Source of the DNA: Pseudanabaena sp. ABRG5-3
Lineage (GTDB): Bacteria; Cyanobacteriota; Cyanobacteriia; Pseudanabaenales; Pseudanabaenaceae
Length of the DNA stretch: 64,000 bases
Direction: 5' to 3'
Assembly (NCBI RefSeq): GCF_003967015.1
Contig: NZ_AP017560.1
Coordinates: 930,001-994,000, forward strand
Positions 18,819-27,508 of this stretch are shown one piece after another. Position 1 is the stretch's first letter; each line of letters begins with the position of its first letter. The notes below the pieces were generated by a model. The model was not told where the DNA came from, did not search any database, and was given only the letters and a program-made list of their open reading frames with translations. Both the position numbers and the translations under genes were made by a program.

Positions 18819-21308
18819 ATGCCTACACAGCGCAATAGAGGGATCGCCGCAACGGTTGCGGGACTGCAAAAACTTCGTGAGGTTAAGGCGGCTGGCAAAG
18901 CGGATGGAACCCGTTTGACCTTTGAAGGCATTGCCGATCGCATTTCTCAGAATTCTCAAGCTTCGGTCGATCCCAGAACGGTAAGACGATTTTTTGATGG
19001 TAAAGGCATCGATCGCGATTATGTCCTAGCGATTTGTGGTGCTTTGGGTTTAGAGGTTACGGAGATTGTCGATCCGAATGAATGGAATCCCGCTAAGTCT
19101 CGTCAAACTTCTCAAGCCGTGGCGATCGCTGCAACCCTGAATACGACACCTCCGCCTGTGGATGAATGGCAGGGACGACAGGATGAAATTAAGGAACTCC
19201 AAACTGCCCTAAGCAATGAAAAAGTACGTTTAATCGGGATGACCGCCGCAGGAGGCTATGGTAAATCGGCTTTAGCGGTGAAATTCAAGGATCAGTTAAC
19301 TCCTGATTGGCGCGTGTTGTGGGTGAGTTTTATTCAGCCTTATCCCTTGGCGCAATTTGGGCGATGGTTATTGGAGCAGTTGGGACGAGATTATGATGAA
19401 AAATGGGATGAGGAGACGTTAATTGGGCAGATCGTCGAAGGGTTAATCGCTGAGCCTTGTTTGTTGGTGTTGGACAATATGGAAACGGTAATACCAGCAG
19501 AAGGAAAGTCGGTTTATGGTCAATTTTTGAGTCAATGGTTAGGGAATGGGATGCATAGTAAGCTACTGCTCACCAGTCGGGAACAGCCAGTGTTTAGCGC
19601 CAATTTACTACCGCGTTGTTATTGGTTAGCTCTAAAGGGGTTAGCAGAAGCCGATGCGATGCGTTTGGTGACGGAAGACTATGGATTAACGGGAACGCAG
19701 AAGGAATTAGCCCATTTTGTGAACCGAATGGATCGGCATCCTCTCTTGATGCAACTGGTATCGAGTTTGATGCGGGACAAGTTGGGGGAAGGGGTTGGTG
19801 TGACAGAGGCGGAAAATTTGGGCTTAGATTTGTTTACGGTGGAGGGTTATCACCGTGATACGGAAACCTGTGTGAGGGAAGTGGTAGCGGCGAGTTTGGC
19901 GCGATTGTCGGCACAGTCAGGGGATATTTTAAAGCGGTTATCGGTATTGCGAGGGATTTTTGATCTAGGGTTAGCTCAGGGGTTAACAGCCGAGGTAACG
20001 GAGACAGAGTTACGGTATTTAGCCCGTTTGTCGTTGTTGCAGGAGTTTCCCCCCGAACCGCTCAGGGGAAAACGGCGACGGTTTCAGTTTTTGCCTTTAA
20101 TTTCTATGATGGTGCAACAGCAAGCGGATTCTGAGTTGTTGCGATCGGCACATCAGGCTGCGTTAGATTATTTTTTGGCACATTTACCTGCGCCACCTTG
20201 GGCATCGTTGGAGGATTTGACAGCGTATTTGGAGGGGTTTTACCATGCAGGGGAATTGGGAGAATGGCAGTTAGCCTTTGATATTTTGAATGAGGAGCGA
20301 GGGGGAGAAGGGAAAAATGAATCGGTTGATGAATTTTTGAAGTTACAAGGGTTTTATCGTCAGCAAGCGCAGTTATATGAGCAGGTAATCGCGGGGAGTC
20401 AACGCGAACAAGATTGCCATCGCAAATCGTTAAACAGTCTGGGCAATTGTTATTATTCCTTGGGGCAGTATGAAAAAGCGATCTCCTATCACCAGCAATC
20501 TCTCGACATAAATGAAGAAATCGGAGATCGGGAAGGGGTGGCAAGATCTTTAGGGAATTTAGGAATTTGTTATCATTTCTTAGGTCAGTATGAAAAAGCG
20601 ATCATCCTTTGCCAGCAATATCACGACATAAGTAAAGAAATCGGTGATCGGAAAGGAGTGTCAAAATCTCTAGGGAATTTAGGCGTTTGTTATGGTTCCT
20701 TGGGGCAGTATGAAAAAGCGATCTCCTATCACCAGCAATCTCTCAAAATCGAAGAAGAAATGGGCAATCGGCAAGGTTTGGCTACATCTCTAGGGAATTT
20801 AGGCAATTGTTATTATTCCTTGGGGCAATGTGAAAAAGCGATCTCCCATCACCAGCAACATCACGATATCAGTGAAGAAATTGGCGATCGGCAAGGTTTG
20901 GCAAGATCTCTAGGGAATTTAGGCAATTGTTATGATTCGTTAGGACAGTATGAAAAAGCGATCACCTATCACCAGCAACATCACGACATCAGTGAAGAAA
21001 TCAGCTTTCGGCAAGGGGTGGCGCTTTCTTTACATAATATGGGGGAAGCGTTGCTCAAACTTAAAAACTACAGCGAAGCAGAAGCCAAAATTCGAGAATC
21101 CTTAGTCATTTCCCAAGAGATTAACTTTCAACAGTTAACCGCCCATAATTTCAAAGCCCTTGCCGAAATTGCCCATCAAACCAATCAACCCCAACTCGCC
21201 CTCACCCATTGCCAAGCCGCCCTCACCCTCTCCCAAGAACTTGGCATTCCTTTAGTCAAAGACTGCGAAGAACTCCTAGCAAAAATTCAGGAGGACTTAG
21301 GAGAATAA
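18819..21308 (+). CDS. STAND NTPase with N-terminal HTH-like domain and C-terminal TPRs
   Basis: An 829-residue three-part protein. Residues 1-90 form a helix-turn-helix-like region (GIADRISQNS...DPRTVRRFFDGKGIDRDYVLAICGALGLE) of a type that begins many cyanobacterial NACHT/NB-ARC proteins. Residues 115-400 form an NB-ARC-like STAND NTPase with Walker A GMTAAGGYGKS (140-150), Walker B CLLVLDN (214-220), sensor LLLTSRE (249-255) and a RHPL motif near 306. Residues about 510-820 are TPRs, five of them nearly identical 40-residue units (LGQYEKAISYHQQ). Such proteins bind a signal through the repeats and oligomerise; known relatives act in transcription control or antiphage defence. The near-identical repeats suggest recent amplification. 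It stands alone between MITE-like elements. Function is inferred from architecture only. Confidence 0.85.
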   Translation: MPTQRNRGIAATVAGLQKLREVKAAGKADGTRLTFEGIADRISQNSQASVDPRTVRRFFDGKGIDRDYVLAICGALGLEVTEIVDPNEWNPAKSRQTSQAVAIAATLNTTPPPVDEWQGRQDEIKELQTALSNEKVRLIGMTAAGGYGKSALAVKFKDQLTPDWRVLWVSFIQPYPLAQFGRWLLEQLGRDYDEKWDEETLIGQIVEGLIAEPCLLVLDNMETVIPAEGKSVYGQFLSQWLGNGMHSKLLLTSREQPVFSANLLPRCYWLALKGLAEADAMRLVTEDYGLTGTQKELAHFVNRMDRHPLLMQLVSSLMRDKLGEGVGVTEAENLGLDLFTVEGYHRDTETCVREVVAASLARLSAQSGDILKRLSVLRGIFDLGLAQGLTAEVTETELRYLARLSLLQEFPPEPLRGKRRRFQFLPLISMMVQQQADSELLRSAHQAALDYFLAHLPAPPWASLEDLTAYLEGFYHAGELGEWQLAFDILNEERGGEGKNESVDEFLKLQGFYRQQAQLYEQVIAGSQREQDCHRKSLNSLGNCYYSLGQYEKAISYHQQSLDINEEIGDREGVARSLGNLGICYHFLGQYEKAIILCQQYHDISKEIGDRKGVSKSLGNLGVCYGSLGQYEKAISYHQQSLKIEEEMGNRQGLATSLGNLGNCYYSLGQCEKAISHHQQHHDISEEIGDRQGLARSLGNLGNCYDSLGQYEKAITYHQQHHDISEEISFRQGVALSLHNMGEALLKLKNYSEAEAKIRESLVISQEINFQQLTAHNFKALAEIAHQTNQPQLALTHCQAALTLSQELGIPLVKDCEELLAKIQEDLGE
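20433..21030 (+). repeat. Five near-identical 120-bp coding repeats (TPR units)
   Basis: The nucleotide sequence repeats with a 120-bp period (for example 'ggcagtatgaaaaagcgatc' at about 20463, 20583 and 20703). It encodes five TPR units with only a few residue changes, followed by a diverged sixth. Such similarity at DNA level indicates recent duplication or gene conversion. Confidence 0.9.
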
Positions 21309-21357
21309 CTTTAGTGTCATGAGTGTCATGAATTATTCGCGCATCAGACAATCCTTC

Positions 21358-21541
21358 TGTAGGGGCAAAGCATTGCCACGAAAATCTATAAATTTTCAGA
21401 TAATTTTGATTTGGCAATGCTTTGCCCAAACCTCGCAACGCAGGGACAAGTTATCGATGAAAGCACAAAGGGTTGAGCATTTGCATTGCAAGATGATTGT
21501 GGGGAGTATAAAAATAGTGGCGCAAATGCTCAACCCCTACA
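21358..21541. mobile_element. MITE-like element bounded by TGTAGGGG / CCCCTACA
   Basis: Eight-bp inverted ends (21358-21365 and 21534-21541) enclose two internal inverted repeats: GGGCAAAGCATTGCCA (21363-21378) with 21412-21427, and GGGTTGAGCATTTGC (21470-21484) with 21522-21536. There are no long ORFs. It lies between the STAND gene and the Rpn-type nuclease gene. Confidence 0.7.
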
Positions 21542-21564
21542 AGTTTGTGTTTATAGGGCTTGAC

Positions 21565-22401
21565 TTAAATCCTATTAATAACTTCGTATGACAACCCAGT
21601 TGATTCGGCAATGATTTCTATAGCTACATTTTGCTCTTTCAATGCTTTGGCAACTTTCTCAATACCCTTCTCAATACCGATCTTTTCACCTTCTTCAAAG
21701 GCTGTATCAAATACATTTTTCACTTCTAAATACTGGACTAAACTCTTTTTATATTGTTCATACTGCTCTAAATCTAAGTGCGATATTTCGGCAATTTCAA
21801 ATCCTTTTTGAAAGATTGGTTCATTGAGTATTGCGGGTATGTGATTAAAACTTTCTAGGTTCTTTAAAAAATACAGCCATTTATCGAAGTGAGTTACCAA
21901 TTCATTCTCTTGTTTATTGAATAGCGGCATTTGTAAAAATTTAAAATTTAACTTATCGAAGAATATATCTCCATCTTGGTCTTTGAGGCATACATCGCGC
22001 CTAAACTTGGATGTGGTATTTTCATCGTACTCAAAATCCAATATGGCAATAAAATAGATTGGTAATAAATAGAAATTCCAATCACCTTTTTCCGATTGTT
22101 CTCGAATTGGAAATGTGGAATAGAATAAGGCTCGATCTTTGAAATGCTTGATTTTCGCTTTTTGCATTTCCACAATAAACTTATCACCAGTTTTACTTTC
22201 GCAGTAAATATCAAAAATAGCTTTACGTTCCGATATGGTGTCGGAGAGATTTTCAGAATTTTTAAATGTTAATTGTTGGATTTGATGATGTATCGGTAAA
22301 AGTTGATTAAGAAAATCGATGAGCAAATCTTTACTGCCTTCTTCGCCGAACAGTTTCTTAAAGCCAAAATCAGTATAAGGATTAAAGTATTTCGCCACCA
22401 T
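21565..22401 (-). CDS. Rpn-family recombination-promoting nuclease / putative transposase (PDDEXK_2)
   Basis: A 278-residue protein of the PDDEXK_2 group (PF12784). It opens with the family hallmark 'YFNPYTDFGFKKLFGEEGSK'. The nuclease core shows FDIYC (Asp) followed by FIVEMQKAK (E-x-Q-K), the family's form of PD-(D/E)XK. The C-terminus carries the usual short Glu/Lys-rich and helix-turn-helix-like tail (ALKEQNVAIEIIAESTGLS). A start at 22416 is possible, but ATG 22401 has a better ribosome site (GGGA six bases upstream) and gives the normal N-terminus, so I use it. Rpn relatives show DNase activity and promote RecA-independent recombination; this one is untested. It sits beside a MITE-like element. 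Confidence 0.87.
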   Translation of the reverse strand: MVAKYFNPYTDFGFKKLFGEEGSKDLLIDFLNQLLPIHHQIQQLTFKNSENLSDTISERKAIFDIYCESKTGDKFIVEMQKAKIKHFKDRALFYSTFPIREQSEKGDWNFYLLPIYFIAILDFEYDENTTSKFRRDVCLKDQDGDIFFDKLNFKFLQMPLFNKQENELVTHFDKWLYFLKNLESFNHIPAILNEPIFQKGFEIAEISHLDLEQYEQYKKSLVQYLEVKNVFDTAFEEGEKIGIEKGIEKVAKALKEQNVAIEIIAESTGLSYEVINRI

Positions 22402-22566
22402 AGTTTCCCAAAACATTCATGCAATTTAGCTGTGAAAACCTTGTAAGCCATCTCCTGTATAGCACAAAATCTAAAAAACAAGCTTAAGCCTCTTTTCTGA
22501 TTCAACAAGAGTGAGAAATGCTATATTCTCCACAATAAAATTGACACAAAAGCAGGGACTAACAAT

Positions 22567-23448
22567 ATGAAATGGGATGAAATGCGGGAGAGCGACAACG
22601 TCGAAGATGTGCGTGACGGCTCATCTAGCTCAAGCTCATCACCATTAGGAATGCTAGGCGGTCTAGGTGGACTAGGCTTTGGTGGTATTGCGATCGCCTT
22701 AGTTGCGGGTCTAGTTTTTAAAGTTAATCCTGCTCAGCTTTTAGGCTTTTTATCTGATACAAAGCAACCTGCACCACAGGCTCTAGTTAAGCAACCCACT
22801 AAGGATCGCGATTCTGCCTTTGTCAAATCAATTCTCGGTGATACCGAAGATACTTGGGGACGCATTTTTAAAAAACAGCTAAATACTAACTATCAAGCCC
22901 CTAAATTAGTTCTATTTGCAGGTTCAGTTAAGTCGGCATGTGGTTCCGCAAAAACTTCGGCGGGGCCCTTTTACTGCCCTGCGGACAAGAAAGTATACCT
23001 AGATATGGGTTTCTTTAAATACCTAGAAGCGACTGCTGGTAGTGATGCGGACTTTGCGCGAGCCTATGCGATCGCCCATGAAGTCGGTCATCATATCCAA
23101 AATTTACGCGGCATATCTGGTAATGTCAGACAGCTAAAGGCAAGCTCTAGCAAGGTCAAAGCTAACGAACTCTCAGTACGTCAGGAATTACAAGCGGATT
23201 GCCTTGCAGGTGTGTGGGGACATTTCACAGCTCAGCGTGGCTTGATTTCCGATCAAGATATCGCTAAGGCGCTCAATACAGCTACGCAAATTGGTGATGA
23301 CTACTTACAAAAACAGTCAAAGGGTGGTCATGTGGTTCCCGAATCCTTTACGCATGGCACATCTCAACAAAGGGTCACTTGGTTTAAGCGTGGTCTGGAT
23401 ACGGGAGATATGAATCAGTGTGATACATTTGCCGCCAATCAATTGTAA
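22567..23448 (+). CDS. YpfJ-like neutral zinc metallopeptidase
   Basis: A 293-residue protein of the putative neutral zinc metallopeptidase family (PF04228). A hydrophilic, Ser-rich start (residues 1-27) is followed by one glycine-rich membrane segment (about 28-52, LGGLGGLGFGGIAIALVAGLV), then a periplasmic or extracytoplasmic catalytic domain. The zinc site is HEVGHH (171-176) with the third ligand probably in 'RQELQADCLAGVW' about 35 residues later. Four cysteines suggest disulphides. ATG 22567 has AGGGA upstream. The gene is alone and convergent with the CDF transporter. The substrate of this family is not known. Confidence 0.88.
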   Translation: MKWDEMRESDNVEDVRDGSSSSSSSPLGMLGGLGGLGFGGIAIALVAGLVFKVNPAQLLGFLSDTKQPAPQALVKQPTKDRDSAFVKSILGDTEDTWGRIFKKQLNTNYQAPKLVLFAGSVKSACGSAKTSAGPFYCPADKKVYLDMGFFKYLEATAGSDADFARAYAIAHEVGHHIQNLRGISGNVRQLKASSSKVKANELSVRQELQADCLAGVWGHFTAQRGLISDQDIAKALNTATQIGDDYLQKQSKGGHVVPESFTHGTSQQRVTWFKRGLDTGDMNQCDTFAANQL

Positions 23449-23469
23449 ATAAAGGGATGGAAAGCGTCC

Positions 23470-24387
23470 CTATAGTTCCTGATCAGTCCATGATTTAGGA
23501 TCTTCTAAAGGCTCCAAATGCGTAAATACTTTGACATTTGGAATAGTTGTAATAATCTTGGATTCAATCTCTTCGCATAAGTCATGTCCCTCCTGCACAG
23601 TCCATGTGCCAGAAACTAAGACATGAAAATAGACAAACCTCTTTGTACCTGCAATTCTGGTGCGAATATCGTGAAATTGAATCTTTTGGCGATCGTAAGC
23701 CGATAAAATCTCATCGATTATTTGCCTTTCCATTAAAGGGATAGAAGCATCTAACAGCGCTGATCCACTCTCCTGTATTAGCTTTACGCCAGTCCAGACA
23801 ATATTTGCCGCGACCAATAGGGCAATCAAAGGATCAAGAATCAACCATCCTGTTACAGATACTAATAATATGCCGAGGATTACTCCCACAGAAGTCCATA
23901 CATCGGTGAGTAAATGATGAGCATCGGCACGTAAAGTAATCGACTGAAGGCGTTTCCCAGCTTTGAGTAAGATCAGGGCAAGTCCACCGTTGATCGCTGA
24001 GGCAACTAGGGATAAGACTAATCCAAAACTGATCTGCTCTAGGGGCTGAGGATGTAAGAGTCTAGGGATCGCCGCGATCGCAATACTAACCGCCGCAACT
24101 AAAATTAATGCGCCTTCAAATCCACTGGAAAAATATTCAGCTTTGGAATGTCCGAAGGCATGTTCCTCGTCTGGAGGTTTCGCGGCATAGGTTAAAGCCC
24201 ACACTGCACCGATTGCGGCAATAAGATTGACTCCCGATTCAAGGGCATCGGATAAAAATCCAATGGAATTAGTTAAAAAATAAGCACCTAATTTCAAGCC
24301 GATAGTGAAGATGGCGGCTCCAATCGACAGAAAAGCATAATAACGTGCGGATTTATTTTGCATATCGGATTTTCTAAGAACAGTCAT
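23470..24387 (-). CDS. Cation diffusion facilitator (CDF) metal transporter
   Basis: A 305-residue CDF protein, a metal ion/proton antiporter of the inner membrane. Six membrane segments are recognisable. The metal site residues are in TM2 (SDALESGVNL: Asp with its partner four residues on) and TM5 (HHLLTDVWTSVGV: H-x-x-x-D). A cytosolic C-terminal domain (IDEILSAYDRQKIQFHDIRTR to the end) has the ferredoxin-like dimer fold, with a His/Glu set (HDIRTR, HVLVSG). The HxxxD pair fits Zn2+ or Fe2+/Zn2+ transport of the FieF type, but specificity is not certain. It is convergent with the metallopeptidase gene at 23448. Confidence 0.88.
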   Translation of the reverse strand: MTVLRKSDMQNKSARYYAFLSIGAAIFTIGLKLGAYFLTNSIGFLSDALESGVNLIAAIGAVWALTYAAKPPDEEHAFGHSKAEYFSSGFEGALILVAAVSIAIAAIPRLLHPQPLEQISFGLVLSLVASAINGGLALILLKAGKRLQSITLRADAHHLLTDVWTSVGVILGILLVSVTGWLILDPLIALLVAANIVWTGVKLIQESGSALLDASIPLMERQIIDEILSAYDRQKIQFHDIRTRIAGTKRFVYFHVLVSGTWTVQEGHDLCEEIESKIITTIPNVKVFTHLEPLEDPKSWTDQEL

Positions 24388-24402
24388 CCAAAGCTATATA
24401 TC

Positions 24403-24435
24403 AGTGTCCATTTTGCCTACGGCAAAATGGACACT
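24403..24435. repeat. Perfect palindrome, 15-bp stem, loop TAC
   Basis: Arms AGTGTCCATTTTGCC (24403-24417) and its complement (24421-24435). It lies 16 bp upstream of the CDF gene start and might act as an operator or 5' UTR structure. Confidence 0.85.
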
Positions 24436-24462
24436 CAAAACTCTTACTAGGATTGATTTTTG

Positions 24463-24492
24463 TTTGCAAATGCGTATGGACACATTTGCAAA
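24463..24492. repeat. Inverted repeat TTTGCAAATG, 10-nt loop
   Basis: TTTGCAAATG (24463-24472) and CATTTGCAAA (24483-24492) are exact complements separated by 10 bases. The spacing would also suit a dimeric DNA-binding protein. Confidence 0.6.
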
Positions 24493-24560
24493 TCACTGTA
24501 GTAATCACCCCAGTATAAAGACTGATGGTTGGAACTAAGTGGCGTTTACCAATCCTTAAC

Positions 24561-24603
24561 CGATAGATGATAGGCGGCGCTTTGCGCCGCCTATCATCTA
24601 TCG
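24561..24603. repeat. Perfect 20-bp palindrome, loop TTT
   Basis: Arms 24561-24580 and 24584-24603 pair exactly, core GGCGGCGC-TTT-GCGCCGCC. It lies about 100 bp upstream of the efflux adaptor gene. Confidence 0.9.
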
Positions 24604-24704
24604 TGCGTGAGTTTTTGGTGGATATTTAATGAGATCTGCTTATTGATTTAAGGATATGTGAACGTTTTATCGTATATAAGAGTCTAAAGGTATTAACCAT
24701 TGAC

Positions 24705-26132
24705 GTGACTGTTATGCAAACCGAGAACCAGCTAGAACCGAAGGAAGACAATCTCCCCGAAGAACTATCCGATTTTCCCGATGAGCTTGCTCCGCCCAAG
24801 AAATCGTTTATAGGACGCTGGAAATGGCGAATTGCCATTGTCTTAATCCTTGCGTTAGTTGGCGGTGGTGGTTACTATGCCTATACTCAACTAATTGCAC
24901 CTGTCAGTAATCAAGGCAGTCGAAAACGCGATCGCGTGATTTCGATAAAGCGAACTGATTTACCGATCATCGTTACGGCTAATGGCACGATCCAGCCTGA
25001 AAAATCCATTAACGTCAGTCCTAAAAGTTCAGGTCGCCTCAAGAGTTTATTGGTCAAAGAAGGGCAATCTGTGACCGCAGGACAAATTCTCGCCTATATG
25101 GATGAGTCCAATACCTTAGGACAAATTACCCAAGCCGATGGTCAGTTGGCGGCGGCGCAGGCAAGCCTCGATCTGCTCCGCGCAGGTAATCGTTCTCAGG
25201 ATATTGCCCAAGCCCAAGCAAACTTAGTCAATGCCCAAGCTACCCTCGAACAGTCAGAAATCGTTTATCGTCAAAATCAGCAGCTCTATAAAGAGGGGGC
25301 GATCGCTTCTAGGGATCTGGATGCTTCAAGGACAACAATGGAGGCAAATCGCGCTAAAGTCACCCAAACGAGAGAAGCTTTATCTTTGCAACAGGCAGGT
25401 TCACGACCTGAAGACATTGATCGCGCACAGGCTCAAGTTGTGGCGGCGGCAGGAACTCTGCAAACGGTGCAATCACAATTGGAAGATACGATTATTCGCG
25501 CTCCCTTTGATGGCGTAGTAGTGAGGAAGTATGCAGATCCCGGAGCCTTTGTCACCCCCACAACTTCAGGTAGTGCCGTAAGTTCCGCAACGGCTTCTTC
25601 AATTCTTGCCCTTGCTAGCAATAACCAAGTTGTTGCCAATGTTGCCGAAGCGAATATTGCTCAAATCGCCGTTGGTCAAGAGGTATCCTTTCAAGTTGAT
25701 GCCTATCCCAATAAGAAATTTAGCGGTCGGGTCGTATCCATTTCACCACAAGCGATCGTTAATCAAAATGTCACCAGTTTTGAGGTGAAGGCAGAAATCA
25801 CTTCTAAGGACAAGGAAATGTTGCGATCGGGCATGAATGCTAGCTTAGAATTTCGGGCAGGACAGCTAAAAGATGTTTTGGTCGTACCTACTGTAGCGAT
25901 CGTGCGTCAGCAGGGCAGTACAGGCGTATATGTAAAAACGGAACAGAGTTCAACTCCTGTATTTACACAAATTGAAACAGGTGTCACCGTCGATGACAAA
26001 ACCGAAGTGAAGTCAGGCTTAAATGGTGATGAAAAAATCTTTGTATCCTTCCCTGAAGGTTCCCGTCCCCGAACTGAGCCTAGAGGTGTTCCGGGGTTAA
26101 CGCCTTCTACACCGCAGAGACAAAGGGGTTAA
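24705..26132 (+). CDS. MacA/HlyD-type periplasmic adaptor of an ABC efflux pump
   Basis: A 475-residue membrane-fusion protein. A cytosolic start is followed by one membrane anchor (about residues 42-60, IAIVLILALVGGGGYYAYTQ). Then come the lipoyl/barrel half-motif (GTIQPEKSINVSPKSSGRLK, 'LVKEGQSVTAGQILAYMD'), a helical hairpin (about 140-245, 'AQANLVNAQATLEQSEI'), and the second half ('IRAPFDGVVVRKYADPGAFV'). It bridges an inner-membrane ABC exporter to an outer-membrane TolC-like channel. The start is GTG 24705 or ATG 24714; both are possible. It is followed after 10 bp by a MacB-type permease and later by the ATPase, the HlyD-permease-ATPase order of DevBCA/MacAB-like exporters. Cargo unknown. 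Confidence 0.9.
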   Translation: MTVMQTENQLEPKEDNLPEELSDFPDELAPPKKSFIGRWKWRIAIVLILALVGGGGYYAYTQLIAPVSNQGSRKRDRVISIKRTDLPIIVTANGTIQPEKSINVSPKSSGRLKSLLVKEGQSVTAGQILAYMDESNTLGQITQADGQLAAAQASLDLLRAGNRSQDIAQAQANLVNAQATLEQSEIVYRQNQQLYKEGAIASRDLDASRTTMEANRAKVTQTREALSLQQAGSRPEDIDRAQAQVVAAAGTLQTVQSQLEDTIIRAPFDGVVVRKYADPGAFVTPTTSGSAVSSATASSILALASNNQVVANVAEANIAQIAVGQEVSFQVDAYPNKKFSGRVVSISPQAIVNQNVTSFEVKAEITSKDKEMLRSGMNASLEFRAGQLKDVLVVPTVAIVRQQGSTGVYVKTEQSSTPVFTQIETGVTVDDKTEVKSGLNGDEKIFVSFPEGSRPRTEPRGVPGLTPSTPQRQRG

Positions 26133-26142
26133 GAATAAATTT

Positions 26143-27441
26143 ATGCAAAAGTCAAAGCCAATCGCCAAATCCCCAGCAAAACCATTGGCAAGGCAACGTA
26201 TTCAGGTTGCGAAAGTTCCCTTTGCTGAGATCCTGACTATGGCAGCAGAGTCTCTGTGGAATAATCGTCTCCGCACCGCCCTGACAATGCTAGGCGTAAT
26301 CATTGGGATTGCGGCGGTAATTGCGATTACATCGATCGGGCAAGGCATTCAGAAGTCAACTGAAAATCAGTTACAGGCTCTTGGCACAAATTCGATTAAC
26401 GTTCTCACAGGTTCGGCTCGGACAGGTGGCATTAATCAGGGTGGTGGCTCTGCTTCCACTTTAACTTTAGAAGATGCTCAAGCAGTAGCCAAAGCACCTG
26501 CGATCAAGTTGATGTCCGCCTATTTACAGCGCAATAGACAGGTTTCCTATGGCAATCAAAATACTTCCACGACAGTGATTGGTACGGATGTTAATTATTC
26601 ACCAATTCGGAATACTTTCCCAACTGAGGGCAGATATTTCGATCAAGAAGATATCGATAATGCCAAATCTGTAGTTGTACTTGGCTCGAAGGTAAAATCT
26701 GATTTATTTGGACGGGCAAATGCGATCGGCGAGAGAATTCGGATTCAGGGAGAGCAGTATCAAGTAATTGGTGTAATGGAATCTAAAGGAGCCTCAGGTG
26801 GTTTCGATCAGGACGATCGCGTATATATCCCTTTAAAAAATATGTCAGCGCGACAGGTGGGTAATAATTCTTTGCAAGGTATCTCCGTGAGCGGTTTTTG
26901 GGTACAGGCTTTAGATGAATCAGAAATTGAGGCGGCGCAATTCCAATTAACCAATCTCTTGCGTCTGCGGCATAAGATTTATCCGCCTCAGCCCGATGAC
27001 TTTCGGATTGTCAACCAAACGGATATTGTCAGTGCCTTTACAAATATTGTCGGCTTATTAACCCTGATGGTCGGTGCGATCGCTGCCATATCTCTGATCG
27101 TTGGCGGTATCGGTATTGCCAATATCATGTTAGTTTCTGTGGTCGAGCGCACCCGTGAAATCGGTGTCCGCAAAGCTTTAGGAGCAACGCGAGCCGCCAT
27201 TCTCAATCAGTTTCTTACCGAGGCTATTTTAGTTTCAGGGCTGGGTGGCATAGTTGGCATTGGGTTAGGAGTAGCGATCGCCTATGGGTCAGCAACAATT
27301 TTTCAATTCCCATTTCTGATCTCAATTTGGGCAGTTTTGGCAGGTTTTGGCTTATCGATGATTGTCGGACTAGTTGCAGGTGTAATTCCCGCCCGCAGTG
27401 CCGCCAAACTCGATCCTATTCAAGCGCTTAGAAGCGACTAA
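26143..27441 (+). CDS. MacB-type ABC permease (FtsX domain)
   Basis: A 432-residue permease with one N-terminal membrane segment (about 48-72, LRTALTMLGVIIGIAAVIAI), a large periplasmic MacB_PCD domain (about 75-290) and a C-terminal FtsX domain with three membrane segments (LLTLMVGAIAAISLIVGGIG, then 'RTREIGVRKALGATR', then the final pair ending VIPARSAAKLDPIQALRS). It differs from E. coli MacB in that the ATPase is a separate gene (28280-28942). It couples ATP hydrolysis to mechanical export through the adaptor encoded upstream. It begins 10 bp after the adaptor gene. Confidence 0.9.
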   Translation: MQKSKPIAKSPAKPLARQRIQVAKVPFAEILTMAAESLWNNRLRTALTMLGVIIGIAAVIAITSIGQGIQKSTENQLQALGTNSINVLTGSARTGGINQGGGSASTLTLEDAQAVAKAPAIKLMSAYLQRNRQVSYGNQNTSTTVIGTDVNYSPIRNTFPTEGRYFDQEDIDNAKSVVVLGSKVKSDLFGRANAIGERIRIQGEQYQVIGVMESKGASGGFDQDDRVYIPLKNMSARQVGNNSLQGISVSGFWVQALDESEIEAAQFQLTNLLRLRHKIYPPQPDDFRIVNQTDIVSAFTNIVGLLTLMVGAIAAISLIVGGIGIANIMLVSVVERTREIGVRKALGATRAAILNQFLTEAILVSGLGGIVGIGLGVAIAYGSATIFQFPFLISIWAVLAGFGLSMIVGLVAGVIPARSAAKLDPIQALRSD

Positions 27442-27443
27442 CC

Positions 27444-27464
27444 GAAAATGGCTACGCCATTTTC
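27444..27464. repeat. Palindrome after the permease gene, 9-bp stem, loop TAC
   Basis: GAAAATGGC-TAC-GCCATTTTC, directly after the permease stop codon and before the Uma2 gene. It may weaken read-through from the adaptor-permease pair. Confidence 0.75.
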
Positions 27465-27472
27465 AGCTTTGG

Positions 27473-27497
27473 TATAATTCACTCAGTACTTAGGGAG
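27473..27497 (+). promoter_or_regulatory. Possible -10 element and ribosome site for the Uma2 gene
   Basis: TATAAT at 27473-27478 and AGGGAG at 27492-27497 precede ATG 27509. This suggests that the Uma2 gene can be expressed on its own inside the efflux operon. No good -35 element is seen. Confidence 0.4.
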
Positions 27498-27508
27498 CAG
27501 CGATCGCT

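Larger units (their letters stand above)
24388..24704. other. 317-bp intergenic region with three palindromes
   Basis: It holds three separate hairpins (24403-24435, 24463-24492 and 24561-24603) between divergent genes for the CDF transporter and the efflux adaptor. The promoters of both must lie here; I do not recognise specific elements. Confidence 0.7.

Noticed and set aside
20433-21030. Repeat array in the STAND gene as a CRISPR or mobile repeat
   Set aside because: The 120-bp units are in frame and encode TPRs.
21319-21591. 90-codon plus-strand frame after the STAND gene
   Set aside because: It consists mostly of MITE-like palindrome sequence; no ribosome site or family.
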